Assembly: GCA_030673965.1 (NCBI GenBank)
Contig: JAUTCN010000007.1
Span: forward strand, 62,001-126,000
Length of the DNA stretch: 64,000 nucleotides
Source: Fusobacterium sp. JB019
Lineage (GTDB): Bacteria > Fusobacteriota > Fusobacteriia > Fusobacteriales > Fusobacteriaceae
Reading direction: 5' to 3'
The notes beneath the pieces were generated by a model. That model was not told where the DNA came from. It did no database searches and was given only the letters and a program-made list of their open reading frames with translations. Positions 41,974 to 52,323 of this stretch are shown piece after piece. How positions within the stretch are numbered: position 1 is the first letter of the stretch; each line of letters begins with the position of its first letter. Position numbers and translations under genes: made by a program.

Positions 41974-43392
41974 TTAATGTTTTATTTTTGGGGGATGATA
42001 TCTGTTAGCAGGATTCCATAAAAGATATTGATTAATTCCCAAATCTTTTAAAGCATCAACTTGCAACTGAACTTCCTTATGTCCGTAAGGAATGTATCCT
42101 TTAACCCATTTTGCAGTAAAATCTTGAATCCAAGGTCTTATATAAGCAGGATTATTAATATTGTTGTTTCTATTAATTGAGTCTAATGTACAATGATAAA
42201 TTATTTTATAAGGATTAGCATCAGGAATCTGAACTCCATAAGAATATCTAGCATAATGGCTAGGGTACATCATAGGAGAAAGATAATCAGTGTATCCACT
42301 CATTCCTTCCCAGTATTGTCCAAGTCCCATATCATCTTTAAATGTACCTATTTGTCCGTAAATGTCAGCACTTAAATAAATTCCAATTTTAGAAAGCTCA
42401 GTTTTAGAATATTTAAGATATCGTTGTATAGTAACAGGTTTTCCTTCATTTTTTTTGTTAGGATAAATGACTTTTTTATCAAGTCTTCCTCCATTAGATG
42501 CAGGGAATCTAACATAATCAAATTGAATTTCATTAAATCCAACTTTAGCAGCTTCTTTTGCTACAGCTACATTATATTTCCACATATTTTCGTCATAAGG
42601 AGAGATCCAAACTATTTTATCACTATTAGTGTAAGGAGTATTATCTTTACGTTTTCTAATAACTTTTTCAGGATGTGCCTTTCCATAAGAAGGATCTTTA
42701 AAAGAAACTATTCTAGCTATAGTATAAATATTATTATCCTTTAGTTTTTTCATAACTTTAGTGATATCTTTAACATAATAACGATCTAAAGCGTAAGGAT
42801 TATATTCTAGAAGAGATTCATTCATTTTCCATGATAAATGTCCAAAATCATTTTTAACATCAATAACAAAAGCATTTATTTCAGTTTCATTTGCTAATTT
42901 TATTAGAGAATCTAACTTTCTCGTAGATGCAAAAGAGTTAAAACTAACATAAATTCCTTTTACATCAATTTTTTTATTAGATTTATAAATTTCTTTTTCA
43001 GGAAAATCTTTATATTCTATATTTTTCCAGTTTTCAGGAAGAAGACTTGTATAATTAGGAGTTAAGTATTTAGTTTTAACCCATCCAATTTTAGTTTTTA
43101 AATTATGGTTATACTTAACTTTTGTCCATAATTCGGTAGTCACAGTTTTTTTTATAATTTCCTTATTATCTTTTATAATTTTTTTAGTATTAATAATTTC
43201 AACTTTTTTATCTCCTAAGACTTCTAATCTAGTTTTAGATGAAATTTTTCCAATTGATTTTTTATCATTTAGAGAATTCACTAAATTAATATTAGAACCA
43301 GTGGTATATAGATAGTATTTTTTTCCAAATATAGATGTAGAAAATAAAACTAATAAAGACAAAACAAACAAAAATTTAAAATTTTTTTTCAA
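41974..43392 (-). CDS. Secreted putative glycoside hydrolase, DUF4015 family
   Basis: This 472-residue exported protein starts at TTG 43392 behind GGAGGG. A signal peptide (residues 1-22, ending STSIFG) is followed by a short SH3-like region (about 25-110, with the Lys-rich segment TTELWTKVKYN) and a TIM-barrel domain (about 145-472). The barrel resembles glycosidases of the GH13/GH66 fold grouped as DUF4015, with VKGIYVSFNSFAS, VIDVKNDFGH, EIQFDYVRFPASNGG (probable catalytic Asp/Glu) and YLSPMMYPSHYA. The substrate is unknown; cell wall or surface polysaccharide are plausible. It is transcribed alone. Confidence 0.83.
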   Translation of the reverse strand: MKKNFKFLFVLSLLVLFSTSIFGKKYYLYTTGSNINLVNSLNDKKSIGKISSKTRLEVLGDKKVEIINTKKIIKDNKEIIKKTVTTELWTKVKYNHNLKTKIGWVKTKYLTPNYTSLLPENWKNIEYKDFPEKEIYKSNKKIDVKGIYVSFNSFASTRKLDSLIKLANETEINAFVIDVKNDFGHLSWKMNESLLEYNPYALDRYYVKDITKVMKKLKDNNIYTIARIVSFKDPSYGKAHPEKVIRKRKDNTPYTNSDKIVWISPYDENMWKYNVAVAKEAAKVGFNEIQFDYVRFPASNGGRLDKKVIYPNKKNEGKPVTIQRYLKYSKTELSKIGIYLSADIYGQIGTFKDDMGLGQYWEGMSGYTDYLSPMMYPSHYARYSYGVQIPDANPYKIIYHCTLDSINRNNNINNPAYIRPWIQDFTAKWVKGYIPYGHKEVQLQVDALKDLGINQYLLWNPANRYHPPKIKH

Positions 43393-43512
43393 AGTAACCC
43401 TCCGTAAAATAAAATGATATTCTTAGATTATATCATAAATAAATATTTTTAATAGAGATTTTATGATAAAATATAAAGTAGAAACTCATAAAAATAATAA
43501 AAAGGAGAAAAG

Positions 43513-46278
43513 ATGTTAAAAAAGATAGTTATTATTATGACGCTAATTTTAAGTGCTACTTGTTTTTCAAAAAATACAAGTAATTCAAAAAAATTAATAG
43601 TAAAAAAATTAGATAATGGTATGACTTATTATTTTTATAAAAATAGTAAGCCTAAAAATAGAGCTTCAGTTAATGTGATTGTAAATGCAGGTTCTTTGCA
43701 AGAAGAAGAAAATCAATTGGGGTTAGCTCATTTTTTAGAGCATATGTGTTTTAATGGCACTGAAAATTATAAAAAAAATAGTATAATTAAATATTTTGAA
43801 TCTATAGGTCTTAGTTTTGGAGGAGATTTAAATGCGCATACTAGTTTTAACGAAACTGTTTATAAATTGAAATTACCTACAAACAACAAAAAAAAGTTTG
43901 AAAAAGGAATAGAAATATTATTTGAAATGACTTTCAAGGCTACCTTAACCCAAGAAGACATAGATTTAGAGAAACAAGTAATAATAGAAGAATGGAGACT
44001 AGGTCAGGGAATTTCAGAAAGATTATATAAAAATGTGTATGAAAAAGCAATATTTGAAAATTCAATGTATAAAAAAAGAAGAGTTATAGGAGATATGGAT
44101 ATTATAAAGAATGCGAAAAAAGAAAATTTAGAAGCTTTCTATAAAAAATGGTATCGCCCTGAAAATATGGCTATAGTTGTTGTGGGAGATTTAAATGAAG
44201 AATATGTGGAAAAAACAATAACTAAATATTTTGGAAAGGCAGAAAAAAAAGAAAAAATTATTCCTAGAAAATATTCTTTAAAAGAATTAGAAGATAATTT
44301 TATAATTTTTAGAGATGAAGAAATTAAAGTTCCTGAGTTCCAGATGATATCTAGAAAGGATAGAAATTTAATATATAATGAAAAATATTTTAAGGATTCT
44401 ATAGGAAAGATATTATTGAAAAATATTTTAAAAAATAAATATATTATGGAAATTAATTTAGGAAATGAAAGCTTATTAAGTGGAGGTCTTTCTTGGAATA
44501 ATTATATAAAAGATACTACACAATCAGTTTATGGGACACTAGTACAGGGGAAAGAAAAGAAGGGAATAAAAACAGTGTACGAAAATTTAAAATATTTAGG
44601 AGAAAAAGAAATTTCTAAAGAAGAATTAGATTTAGAAAAAAAAGAAATTCTAAATACTTTAGAAATGATAGTTAAAAACAAAGATTCAATTCATAATAAA
44701 CAAATTATAAAAGATATAAATGGAATTTTTATAAAAAATGATTTGTTCTTATCTCCAGAAGAAACATTAGAAATTTATTTAAAATATGTAAATGAAATAA
44801 ATCCTTTATATATAAAAAAATTAGCAAAAGATATTTATATTGATAAAGCTGCTTATATTTTATATTTACCTAAAAATGAGAATAAAGTTTTTGAAAATAA
44901 AGATGATTTTAAAAATTTTATAGGAAAGTTGAGAAAGGAAAAAATAGAAAAAAGTAATTTAGAAATAAAAGAAATAAAATTAAATATTATGAATTTAAAA
45001 GAGGGTAAAATTAATTCGATTGTAAAAAAAAATGGATATGAAGAATTAAAATTATCTAATGGTATAGATACTTTTTATAAGAAAACAGATTTTAAAAAAG
45101 ATGAAATAATTATTTCATTGATTAAGGAAGAAGGAAATTCAAATGAGAGTGATATAAATTATTTAAATAGTTTGATGGCTAGCTCAATGATAAATGGTTC
45201 AGGTGCTGGAAATGTATTAGCAAAAGATTTAAATATGTATATGAAGGGTAAAAAATTTAAAGTTATTCCTTTTATAGATGAATATATTCAAGGAGTAAAA
45301 ATAATTTCAACCAAAAAAGATTTAGAAGAGTCATTAAATTATTTTTTAAATATAGTATTAAACCCTAAGATAGATAATCAGATATATAATATAAATATGA
45401 AAGGATTAAAAGAATTAATTCAGAATAGAAAAAATTCTTCAAAAGATGTTTTTAAAGATAAAATTATAGAAATTTTATATAATAATAATTTTAGAAAAAG
45501 AGCATTAACTATTAAAGATTTAGAGAAAATAGAAAAAAACAAAATGCTTGAAGTTTATAAAAATAAATTTAGTAATTTTAATAATTATAAATTAATTATA
45601 GTTGGATCTTTAGAGGAAGAAAAATTGCAAAATATTTTAAAAAAATATTTTGCATCACTTCCAGTTGATAGTTCTATAAATAAAGAATATAAAAAAAACA
45701 ATCTAATTTATCCAGTAGGGAAAATTGAAGATGAAGTTATAAAAGGAAGAGATAAAAAAATAAAAGTAAACATTTTTTATCCTATTAAAGTCAAATATAA
45801 TCAAGAGAATAAATATTTAGTAAATACTTTATCTAAAATATTAAAAATAAATTTAATAGAAGAGATTCGTGAAAAAATGGGTGGAATTTACGGGGTATCA
45901 GTTAGAAGTGAATTGGATAAATATGAGCCAGGGTTATTAGAAATTAAATTTTCAACAGATCCTAAAAAGCAAGAAAAAGTAACAAATGCTATATTAGAAG
46001 AAATAAAAAAAATCAATGAAGGAAAAATTAATATAGAAACTTTAAAGAGTGTTAAAGAAAATTATAAGAATATTTATGAAGATAATCAAAATGAAAATTA
46101 TTATTGGGTTAATTTTTTAACAAATAAACTAATAGAAAAAGAGGATTATAAAAAAATAACTCCTGAAAAATATAATGAAATAGTTGAAAAAAATAAATTA
46201 TCAAAATTTGCAGAAGAATTTATAGATGCAAATAATTATATAAAAGTTATTTTAAAACCAAAACAAGTAAAGAAATAA
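43513..46278 (+). CDS. M16-family zinc metallopeptidase (PqqL/pitrilysin-like), exported
   Basis: This 921-residue protein has four M16 domains. The inverted zinc motif HFLEH (H73, E76, H77) sits in LGLAHFLEHMCFNGTENY, and the third ligand Glu is expected in EKQVIIEEWR. A signal peptide covers residues 1-20 (MLKKIVIIMTLILSATCFSK); the Cys is not in a good lipobox. Length matches PqqL-like periplasmic peptidases, which in E. coli process imported iron-carrying proteins. A nutritional or quality-control role is inferred. The C-terminal half carries the R/Y pair region (REKMGGIYGVSV). The ATG follows AAAGGAG. Confidence 0.92.
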   Translation: MLKKIVIIMTLILSATCFSKNTSNSKKLIVKKLDNGMTYYFYKNSKPKNRASVNVIVNAGSLQEEENQLGLAHFLEHMCFNGTENYKKNSIIKYFESIGLSFGGDLNAHTSFNETVYKLKLPTNNKKKFEKGIEILFEMTFKATLTQEDIDLEKQVIIEEWRLGQGISERLYKNVYEKAIFENSMYKKRRVIGDMDIIKNAKKENLEAFYKKWYRPENMAIVVVGDLNEEYVEKTITKYFGKAEKKEKIIPRKYSLKELEDNFIIFRDEEIKVPEFQMISRKDRNLIYNEKYFKDSIGKILLKNILKNKYIMEINLGNESLLSGGLSWNNYIKDTTQSVYGTLVQGKEKKGIKTVYENLKYLGEKEISKEELDLEKKEILNTLEMIVKNKDSIHNKQIIKDINGIFIKNDLFLSPEETLEIYLKYVNEINPLYIKKLAKDIYIDKAAYILYLPKNENKVFENKDDFKNFIGKLRKEKIEKSNLEIKEIKLNIMNLKEGKINSIVKKNGYEELKLSNGIDTFYKKTDFKKDEIIISLIKEEGNSNESDINYLNSLMASSMINGSGAGNVLAKDLNMYMKGKKFKVIPFIDEYIQGVKIISTKKDLEESLNYFLNIVLNPKIDNQIYNINMKGLKELIQNRKNSSKDVFKDKIIEILYNNNFRKRALTIKDLEKIEKNKMLEVYKNKFSNFNNYKLIIVGSLEEEKLQNILKKYFASLPVDSSINKEYKKNNLIYPVGKIEDEVIKGRDKKIKVNIFYPIKVKYNQENKYLVNTLSKILKINLIEEIREKMGGIYGVSVRSELDKYEPGLLEIKFSTDPKKQEKVTNAILEEIKKINEGKINIETLKSVKENYKNIYEDNQNENYYWVNFLTNKLIEKEDYKKITPEKYNEIVEKNKLSKFAEEFIDANNYIKVILKPKQVKK

Positions 46279-46292
46279 ACGGAGGTAAAAAA

Positions 46293-46883
46293 ATGGAAAT
46301 TAAAAATGAAAAGGGACATTTAAAAAGTATAATGGATTTTAATAATGGGTTTGTAGAAAATAAAGATTATGAAAAATTTAAAACTACAAAATATCCAGAT
46401 AAAGAAATAGTAGTATTATCATGTATGGATACAAGACTTACAGAATTATTACCAAAAGCAATGAATTTAAAAAATGGAGATGCTAAATTTATAAAAAATG
46501 CAGGAGGAGTTGTAGTTCATCCTTTTGGCAGTGTAATGAGAAGCATTTTAGTTTGTGTTTATGAATTTGAAGTAAAGGAAGTTTATGTAGTAGCTCACTT
46601 ACACTGTGGAATGAGTAATATAAATACAGAAGCATTAGTTGATAAAATGATAAATAGAGGAATAGGGGAAGATACTATGAGTTTACTTTCTAACGCAGGA
46701 ATAAAAGTAAAAGAATGGTTAACAGGGTTTGAATCAGTTGAAAGTTCTTTAGAGGAAACAGTATCAGAAGTTAAAAATCATCCTTTAATGCCAAAAGATG
46801 TTGCTGTTCATGGGCTTATAATGGATCCTGAAACTGGAAAACTTGACTTAAGAATTAATGGATGGGATGAATTAGGAAGATAA
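46293..46883 (+). CDS. Beta-class carbonic anhydrase
   Basis: This 196-residue enzyme converts CO2 and bicarbonate. Zinc ligands are C44 (with the D46/R48 dyad in VLSCMDTRL), H102 and C105 in VVAHLHCGMSN. Both motifs fit the small bacterial beta class. The gene starts 14 bases after the M16 peptidase gene with GGAGG and is probably co-transcribed with it. The genome thus has beta and gamma carbonic anhydrases, which would help bicarbonate-dependent growth. Confidence 0.93.
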   Translation: MEIKNEKGHLKSIMDFNNGFVENKDYEKFKTTKYPDKEIVVLSCMDTRLTELLPKAMNLKNGDAKFIKNAGGVVVHPFGSVMRSILVCVYEFEVKEVYVVAHLHCGMSNINTEALVDKMINRGIGEDTMSLLSNAGIKVKEWLTGFESVESSLEETVSEVKNHPLMPKDVAVHGLIMDPETGKLDLRINGWDELGR

Positions 46884-46901
46884 TTTTTGATTGGAGTAGA
46901 G

Positions 46902-48065
46902 ATGTTTGAATTTTTTATAGCAAAAAAGCATATATTTCAAAAGAAAAAGCAAAGTTTAATAGGGATTCTAGGAGTGACAATAGGGATAACTGTATTGATA
47001 GTTTCTTTAGGAATATCAAATGGCTTAGATAAAAATATGATTAACAGTATATTGTCTTTAGGTAGCCATATCAGCGTTGTTGATACAAGAGTCAGAAAGT
47101 CTTATAACACTTTAGAAAAAGAGATTAAGAGGATAAATGAAATAAAAGGTATTGTTCCAAAAATATCTTCTCAAGGATTATTGAAATATAAAAATGAATA
47201 TGGAGATTATGTTTCTGGAGTTAAAATAGATGGGTTTGATATTGAAAAAGCTGATAAAGCTATGGATTTAAACAAAAGAATAGTAGAAGGGAAGATTGAT
47301 TTAAACAAAAAAAATGGAATTTATATTGGAAAAGAATTATATAAAGATATGATGGCTAATATAGGGGATAAGTTAACATTAGTTTCTTCAGAAAATCAAG
47401 AAATCCCGTTAATTATAACTGGAGTTTTTGAGAGTGGCTATTATGAGTATGACATGAATATGGTAATAATCCCCTTAAAAACTGCTCAATATATGCTTTA
47501 TTTAGATGATGAAGTTTCTAGTTTGGAAATAAATTTAAAGAATCCTTACCATGCTAAAAAAGTATCTAATATTTTATTTGAAAAATATAATTTATTTAAT
47601 AGAACTTGGGGAGATCAAAATAGAAACTTGTTATCAGCTTTATCACTTGAAAAAACAGTTATGGTGGTTGTTTTTTCTTTGATTATTTTAATAGCAGCCT
47701 TTGTTATTTGGGTAATTATGAATATGCTAGTAAGAGAAAAAATAAAAGATATAGGAATAATGAGAGCTATGGGAATTTCTAATAAAAGTGTTATGAAAAT
47801 ATTTTTATTAGAAGGAATGATGATAGGATTGACAGGTATTATTATTGGTATTTTCATGTCTTTAGGAATACTTTGGATTTTGGAAAATTATACTCTTAGT
47901 GGGATAACTTCAATATATTATATAAGTAAAGTTCCTGTGGAAATTTCATATAAAGAAATTTCAGTAATAATTTTATTAAATTTAATAGTAGTTTTTATAT
48001 CAAGTGTATTTCCAGCTTATAAAGCAGGAAAGCTAGAAACAATGGAGGCTTTAAGGCATGAGTAA
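46902..48065 (+). CDS. LolC/LolE-type ABC permease (lipoprotein release)
   Basis: This 387-residue inner membrane protein has one N-terminal helix, a large periplasmic domain (about 50-255), and three C-terminal helices with the FtsX-type segment [26 protein letters not shown]. It would extract lipoproteins from the inner membrane for the Lol pathway together with the ATPase that follows. Only one permease gene is present, so it would act as a homodimer (LolF-like). The frame is open from TTG 46887, but GGAG is best placed for ATG 46902. The stop overlaps the next start by 8 bases. Confidence 0.9.
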   Translation: MFEFFIAKKHIFQKKKQSLIGILGVTIGITVLIVSLGISNGLDKNMINSILSLGSHISVVDTRVRKSYNTLEKEIKRINEIKGIVPKISSQGLLKYKNEYGDYVSGVKIDGFDIEKADKAMDLNKRIVEGKIDLNKKNGIYIGKELYKDMMANIGDKLTLVSSENQEIPLIITGVFESGYYEYDMNMVIIPLKTAQYMLYLDDEVSSLEINLKNPYHAKKVSNILFEKYNLFNRTWGDQNRNLLSALSLEKTVMVVVFSLIILIAAFVIWVIMNMLVREKIKDIGIMRAMGISNKSVMKIFLLEGMMIGLTGIIIGIFMSLGILWILENYTLSGITSIYYISKVPVEISYKEISVIILLNLIVVFISSVFPAYKAGKLETMEALRHE

Positions 48066-48741
48066 TATTTTAGAATTAAAAAATATAAATAAAACATATA
48101 AAGGGAAAACTGAAAATTTACATATTTTAAAAGATTTAAATTTAGAAGTTGAAGAAGGAGATTTCATATCAATTTTAGGTAAATCTGGATCAGGAAAATC
48201 AACATTATTAGGAATAATAGGACTGTTAGATAATTTTGATAGTGGAGAAATATATATAAATAATAACAAAATTGACAAATTTGAGTCTAACAATATAGAT
48301 AGGTTAAAAAATAAAGATTTGGGATTTGTTTTTCAATTTCATTATTTACTTCCAGAATTTACAGCTTTAGAAAATGTTATGATTCCATGTCTAGTTCAAA
48401 ATTTTTCAGATAAAAAAAACATAGAAAATAAAGCTAAAGATCTTTTAAAAAAAGTAGGATTAGAAGAAAGATATAATCATAAGCCAAGCGAATTATCTGG
48501 AGGAGAAAAACAAAGAGTAGCTATAGCTAGAGCTCTTGTAAATAATCCTAAAATTATTTTGGCGGATGAGCCTACAGGAAACTTAGATGAGGAAACTAGT
48601 GAGGATATTCACAATTTATTAAAAAAAATAAATAAAGAAAATAATCAAACAATAATAGTAGTTACCCATTCTAAAGAGCTTGCAAATATTACAAATAAGC
48701 AATACTTTGTAAAACAGGGGAAATTAATTTTAGAAAAATAA
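48058..48741 (+). CDS. lolD: LolD-type ABC ATPase
   Basis: This 227-residue ATPase has Walker [10 protein letters not shown] (about residues 41-49), Q-loop [20 protein letters not shown] (typical LolD wording), signature LSGGEKQR, Walker [13 protein letters not shown] and H-loop VTHS. It forms an exporter with the preceding permease. The [13 protein letters not shown] segment separates LolD from MacB and FtsE, which are the alternatives. Overlapping reading frames show translational coupling. Presence of this system agrees with an outer membrane. Confidence 0.92.
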   Translation: MSNILELKNINKTYKGKTENLHILKDLNLEVEEGDFISILGKSGSGKSTLLGIIGLLDNFDSGEIYINNNKIDKFESNNIDRLKNKDLGFVFQFHYLLPEFTALENVMIPCLVQNFSDKKNIENKAKDLLKKVGLEERYNHKPSELSGGEKQRVAIARALVNNPKIILADEPTGNLDEETSEDIHNLLKKINKENNQTIIVVTHSKELANITNKQYFVKQGKLILEK

Positions 48742-48795
48742 AAAATAAAAAAAAGGAAATATTAAGTTTATGTAGAATAATATTATAACAACAGA

Positions 48796-48825
48796 GGGTG
48801 ATGACACCCGGAGGAGTGATGATGT
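48796..48825 (+). promoter_or_regulatory. Small hairpin directly before the HPF ribosome site
   Basis: GGGTG-ATGA-CACCC (48796-48809) is a GC-rich hairpin, rare in this genome. It ends exactly where the Shine-Dalgarno GGAGGAG (48810-48816) begins, so it may affect translation of the hibernation factor. Confidence 0.55.
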
Positions 48826-49374
48826 ATGAAAATTTCTATAGTAGGAAGACACTTGTTAATAACTGATGCGATTAATGATTATGCTGAAAAAAGAGTAGTA
48901 AAATTGGAAAAATATTTTAATCGTATAGGAGATGTTGTAGTAACTTTATCAGCAGTTAAATTAAAAACAGGACCATCACATACAGCTGAGATGATTGCCA
49001 ATGTTAATGGAAACATATTAAAATCTGTTTCAACAGAAAAAGATTTATATGTGGCTATAGATAAAGCGGCATCAATTTTAGAGGGACAGGTTAGAAAATA
49101 TAAATCTAAGTTGAGAGATGATAATGTGACTTCATCTGCCAGAACATTTAAATTTAATATGGAATCAAATGAGGTATCAACTAATTGGACTAAAAAAATA
49201 GTTAAGGTTGAAATAGAAGCTAAACCTATGAACTTAGAGGAAGCAATACTTCAAATGGAGACAATGGGTAAAGATTTCTATGTTTTCTTTAATGGAGATA
49301 CAGAAGAAATGAATGTAGTTTATAAGAAAAGAAATGGAAACTATGCTCATATAGAACCTAGAATAGAGAAATAA
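48826..49374 (+). CDS. hpf: Long-form ribosome hibernation promoting factor (HPF/YfiA/RaiA)
   Basis: This 182-residue protein binds the 30S decoding region in starvation and joins two ribosomes into 100S dimers. The N-terminal S30AE domain (1-100) begins MKISIVGRHLLITDAINDYAEKR. A linker precedes the C-terminal dimerisation domain (about 125-180) with LEEAILQMETMGKDFYVFFN and VVYKKRNGNYAHIEP. The start ATG at 48826 is nine bases after GGAGGAG; ATG 48822 is out of frame. It is convergent with the transposase-like gene and ends at a strong terminator. Confidence 0.96.
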   Translation: MKISIVGRHLLITDAINDYAEKRVVKLEKYFNRIGDVVVTLSAVKLKTGPSHTAEMIANVNGNILKSVSTEKDLYVAIDKAASILEGQVRKYKSKLRDDNVTSSARTFKFNMESNEVSTNWTKKIVKVEIEAKPMNLEEAILQMETMGKDFYVFFNGDTEEMNVVYKKRNGNYAHIEPRIEK

Positions 49375-49390
49375 AAATCAAAGTTTAAAT

Positions 49391-49425
49391 AAAAATAGTG
49401 CAATTAAGTTGCACTATTTTTTATT
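49391..49425. terminator. Terminator of hpf, also downstream of the transposase-like gene
   Basis: AAAAATAGTGCAA and TTGCACTATTTTT form a 13-base stem with a 5-base loop, T-rich on both strands. Confidence 0.9.
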
Positions 49426-49434
49426 TTTTGCTTT

Positions 49435-50550
49435 TCAGAACTCTACCATACCAATAAATTTTCCATTTGAAAATAAATGTAAAAAATTATAATCTAAAGG
49501 ATTTGATTTAATTTCAATTTCTTTCCCCTCTAAATTTTTTAGAAATTCATCTTTATACAATAAATTTTTAAATCTAATAGCAGATGAATAAATTTTTCTA
49601 GTGGAAGATTGTAAGAAAACATCTAGTATTCTGAAATGAAATTGTTTTTCTAATAACTTAGGTTCAATAATATAATTGTATTTTGTTGAATCTAAATATA
49701 TATAAGAATTTAAAAAAGTGATTAATTCATCAGAAGTGATGTTTTTATTTTTTAATTTAAATTCTTTATATAAATCTTCTTTTAAAAAATTTAAAAATCT
49801 TAACAATTCATCATTATGATAATTATAAGAATATTCAGAAACCTTTATTGTAGTTACATCAAATATTGATTTTGCAACATTTCTAGGAATAGAATTTTTA
49901 GTATCTATTAAAATTTCTTTAGGCATTTTCAGTTTACCATTTAAAGAGGAAACTTTTAAAATACTTTGCCTTATAAATCCAAGTAATGAATAAATATTTG
50001 AAGTTTCAAAAGCAATAGAAAAATTTATTACTTCAAGATTAGAGGCATCAAACATAATAATTAAATTTGGAACTTTTTTAATTTTAGCATCTAAATTTAC
50101 TAGAATATATGTTGGAATCTCTATAACAACATATATTTCATTTTCTTTTTTTATTTTTTTCAAATGAAAATCAGATGATTTTTTGAAAAAATGATCTATG
50201 TTATTGACTATTCTATAGAATGTTGGATAACTTATATTATATTTTTTATTTTTAAAAAAAGAAGTGTATTTGTTGTATAATTTAGAAATATTTCCATCAT
50301 CACTGTTTTTACATAGTTTTTTTATTAAATTAATTTCTTCTTTATCTACAGATTTAAAAGAATTTTTATCTTCTCTTCTTTTTTTGTCTAAGCCTATTAT
50401 TCCATTTTCTTTATAGGCTTTAGTCCATCTTTTTAAAGTGGCGTAGGATATTCCAGATTCAAGTTCTATTTCTCTAAGCTTTTTTTCTTTTCTTAAAAAA
50501 GGCTCAATTATCTTAAATCTTTTTATTTGAATATCATTTTTTTCATCCAT
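49435..50550 (-). CDS. Orphan MuA/TnsB-like transposase relative (probably domesticated)
   Basis: This 371-residue protein has an N-terminal helix-turn-helix (residues 10-55, LREIELESGISYATLKRW) as in TnsB and IS481 transposases, a central RNase-H-like domain (about 138-265) and a C-terminal Mu-type beta barrel (about 315-371, with AIRFKNLLYKDEFLKNLEGKEIEI and NPLDYNFLHLFSNGKFIGM). Candidate DDE positions are E144 (where Asp is expected), D216 (ILIDTKN) and E248 (HNDELLRF), so the first residue seems changed. No TnsC/MuB-type gene, target gene or terminal repeats occur beside it. A host role in regulation is possible. The ATG follows AGGAGG. Confidence 0.7.
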   Translation of the reverse strand: MDEKNDIQIKRFKIIEPFLRKEKKLREIELESGISYATLKRWTKAYKENGIIGLDKKRREDKNSFKSVDKEEINLIKKLCKNSDDGNISKLYNKYTSFFKNKKYNISYPTFYRIVNNIDHFFKKSSDFHLKKIKKENEIYVVIEIPTYILVNLDAKIKKVPNLIIMFDASNLEVINFSIAFETSNIYSLLGFIRQSILKVSSLNGKLKMPKEILIDTKNSIPRNVAKSIFDVTTIKVSEYSYNYHNDELLRFLNFLKEDLYKEFKLKNKNITSDELITFLNSYIYLDSTKYNYIIEPKLLEKQFHFRILDVFLQSSTRKIYSSAIRFKNLLYKDEFLKNLEGKEIEIKSNPLDYNFLHLFSNGKFIGMVEF

Positions 50551-50669
50551 GCCGAAAAACCTCCTTTTCTTTGAAAATATTTGTTAATTTTATATTACTA
50601 TATAAGACGTATAAAATCAAATTAAAAGTGAGATAAAATAAAAAAAGCTCAAAAAAAATGAAAAAAAAC

Positions 50670-50698
50670 TTGACAATTTTAAAATAAAAAGTTATCAT
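50670..50698 (+). promoter_or_regulatory. Promoter of the PTS EIICB gene
   Basis: TTGACA (50670-50675) and TATCAT (50693-50698) are 17 bases apart. I see no copy of the GntR operator in this region. Confidence 0.72.
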
Positions 50699-50770
50699 TT
50701 TCTTACATAAACAAAAAAAACAATACATAAAGTGAAACGAAAAACAAAATATTAAAGGGGGAATGTGAAA

Positions 50771-52249
50771 GTGAAAGTTTTTGCAGAAGTACAAAAAATA
50801 GGTAAAGCTTTAATGACACCAGTTGCTATTTTACCAGCAGCAGGATTATTTTTAGCATTTGGTAACAAATTAGGTATTCCATTAATGGAGCAAGCTGGGG
50901 GAGTAATATTCGCTAACTTACCATTATTATTTGCAGTAGGTGTTGCAATTGGTCTTGTTGGAGGAGACGGAGTTGCAGCTTTAGCATCAGTAGTAGCAAT
51001 ATTAGTAATGAACATGACAATGGGAATTGTTTCAGGGGCACAAGCGGGAATAGATGCAGGTAATCCAGCTTATGCAATGGTAATGGGAATTCCTACATTA
51101 CAAACAGGAGTATTTGGTGGATTAATCGCAGGTATTATCGCAGCAGTTTGTTATAAAAAATTCTATAAAACTGAGTTACCACCATTTTTAGGGTTCTTCG
51201 CAGGAAAAAGATTAGTTCCAATAGTAACAGCAGTTGTTGCTTTCTTAATTGGTCTTGCAATGCCAGCAGTTTGGAGACCAGTTCAAATAGGTCTTGCTAA
51301 ACTTAGTTATTTAGCAAACGGAACTAATACAAACATATCAACTTTTATATTCGGAGTAATAGAAAGATCTTTAATTCCTTTTGGATTACATCATATCTTC
51401 TATGCACCTTTCTGGTTCCAATTTGGAGATTATACAAATCATGCAGGTCAAGTAATAAATGGAGACCAAGCAATTTGGTTTGCAATGCTTAAAGATGGAG
51501 TAACAAACTTCTCATCAGCTTCTTATCAAGGTGCAGGTAAATTTATGACTGGTAAGTTCCCATTCATGATGTTTGGACTTCCAGCAGCAGCATTAGCTAT
51601 GTATCATGAAGCAAAATCTGATAAGAAAAAAGTTGCAGCAGGTATTTTATTCTCAGCAGCTTTAACAGCTTTCTTAACTGGAATAACAGAGCCAATTGAA
51701 TTCGCTTTCTTATTTGTTGCACCAGTATTATACGGATTCCACTGTATATTTGCAGGATTATCATTTATGCTAATGAATATGTTAAAAGTTAGAATAGGAA
51801 TGACATTCTCAGGAGGATTAATTGACTATGTAGTATTTGGTGTATTACCAGGAACTTCAGGATTCCAAACTCGTTGGTACCTTGTAATAGTAGTAGGATT
51901 AATCTTAGCAGTAATTTACTACTTTGGATTTAGATTTGCAATAAGAAAATGGAATCTAATGACTCCAGGAAGAGAAGAAACAACTGAAGAAGCTTCTTTG
52001 GTAGAAGGAAATGAATTAGCAGTATCTGTATTAGAAGCTTTAGGTGGAAAAGAAAACTTAGTTTCTTTAGATGCTTGTATAACAAGATTAAGAGTTGAAG
52101 TTAAAGACACATCTTCAGTAAAAGATTCTGAGCTTAAAAAATTAGGAGCATCAGGAGTTTTAAAAGTAGGATCAAATGGAGTTCAAGCAATATTTGGAGC
52201 AAAAGCTCAATTTATTTGTAATGACTTAAAAGAAATGACAGGAATGTAA
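50771..52249 (+). CDS. PTS EIICB transporter, glucose/N-acetylglucosamine family
   Basis: This 492-residue protein imports and phosphorylates a hexose-type sugar. The membrane EIIC domain (about 1-380, starting [19 protein letters not shown]) holds the conserved [12 protein letters not shown] and [13 protein letters not shown]. The C-terminal EIIB domain has the phosphorylated C436 in LDACITRLR. No EIIA domain is fused and none is in the window, so one must come from elsewhere. GTG 50765 is only two bases from AGGGGGA, so GTG 50771 is the better start. Glucose and N-acetylglucosamine cannot be told apart by eye; the nearby NagR-like regulator favours an amino sugar. Confidence 0.9.
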   Translation: MKVFAEVQKIGKALMTPVAILPAAGLFLAFGNKLGIPLMEQAGGVIFANLPLLFAVGVAIGLVGGDGVAALASVVAILVMNMTMGIVSGAQAGIDAGNPAYAMVMGIPTLQTGVFGGLIAGIIAAVCYKKFYKTELPPFLGFFAGKRLVPIVTAVVAFLIGLAMPAVWRPVQIGLAKLSYLANGTNTNISTFIFGVIERSLIPFGLHHIFYAPFWFQFGDYTNHAGQVINGDQAIWFAMLKDGVTNFSSASYQGAGKFMTGKFPFMMFGLPAAALAMYHEAKSDKKKVAAGILFSAALTAFLTGITEPIEFAFLFVAPVLYGFHCIFAGLSFMLMNMLKVRIGMTFSGGLIDYVVFGVLPGTSGFQTRWYLVIVVGLILAVIYYFGFRFAIRKWNLMTPGREETTEEASLVEGNELAVSVLEALGGKENLVSLDACITRLRVEVKDTSSVKDSELKKLGASGVLKVGSNGVQAIFGAKAQFICNDLKEMTGM

Positions 52250-52291
52250 AATAAATTTTTCACAAAATAAACACAACACACAACACGCAAT

Positions 52292-52323
52292 AAAAAAGCT
52301 CACATTTAATGTGAGCTTTTTTA
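52292..52323. terminator. Bidirectional terminator between EIICB and the GntR regulator
   Basis: AAAAAAGCTCACAT and ATGTGAGCTTTTTT form a perfect 14-base stem with a 3-base loop. Confidence 0.92.
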
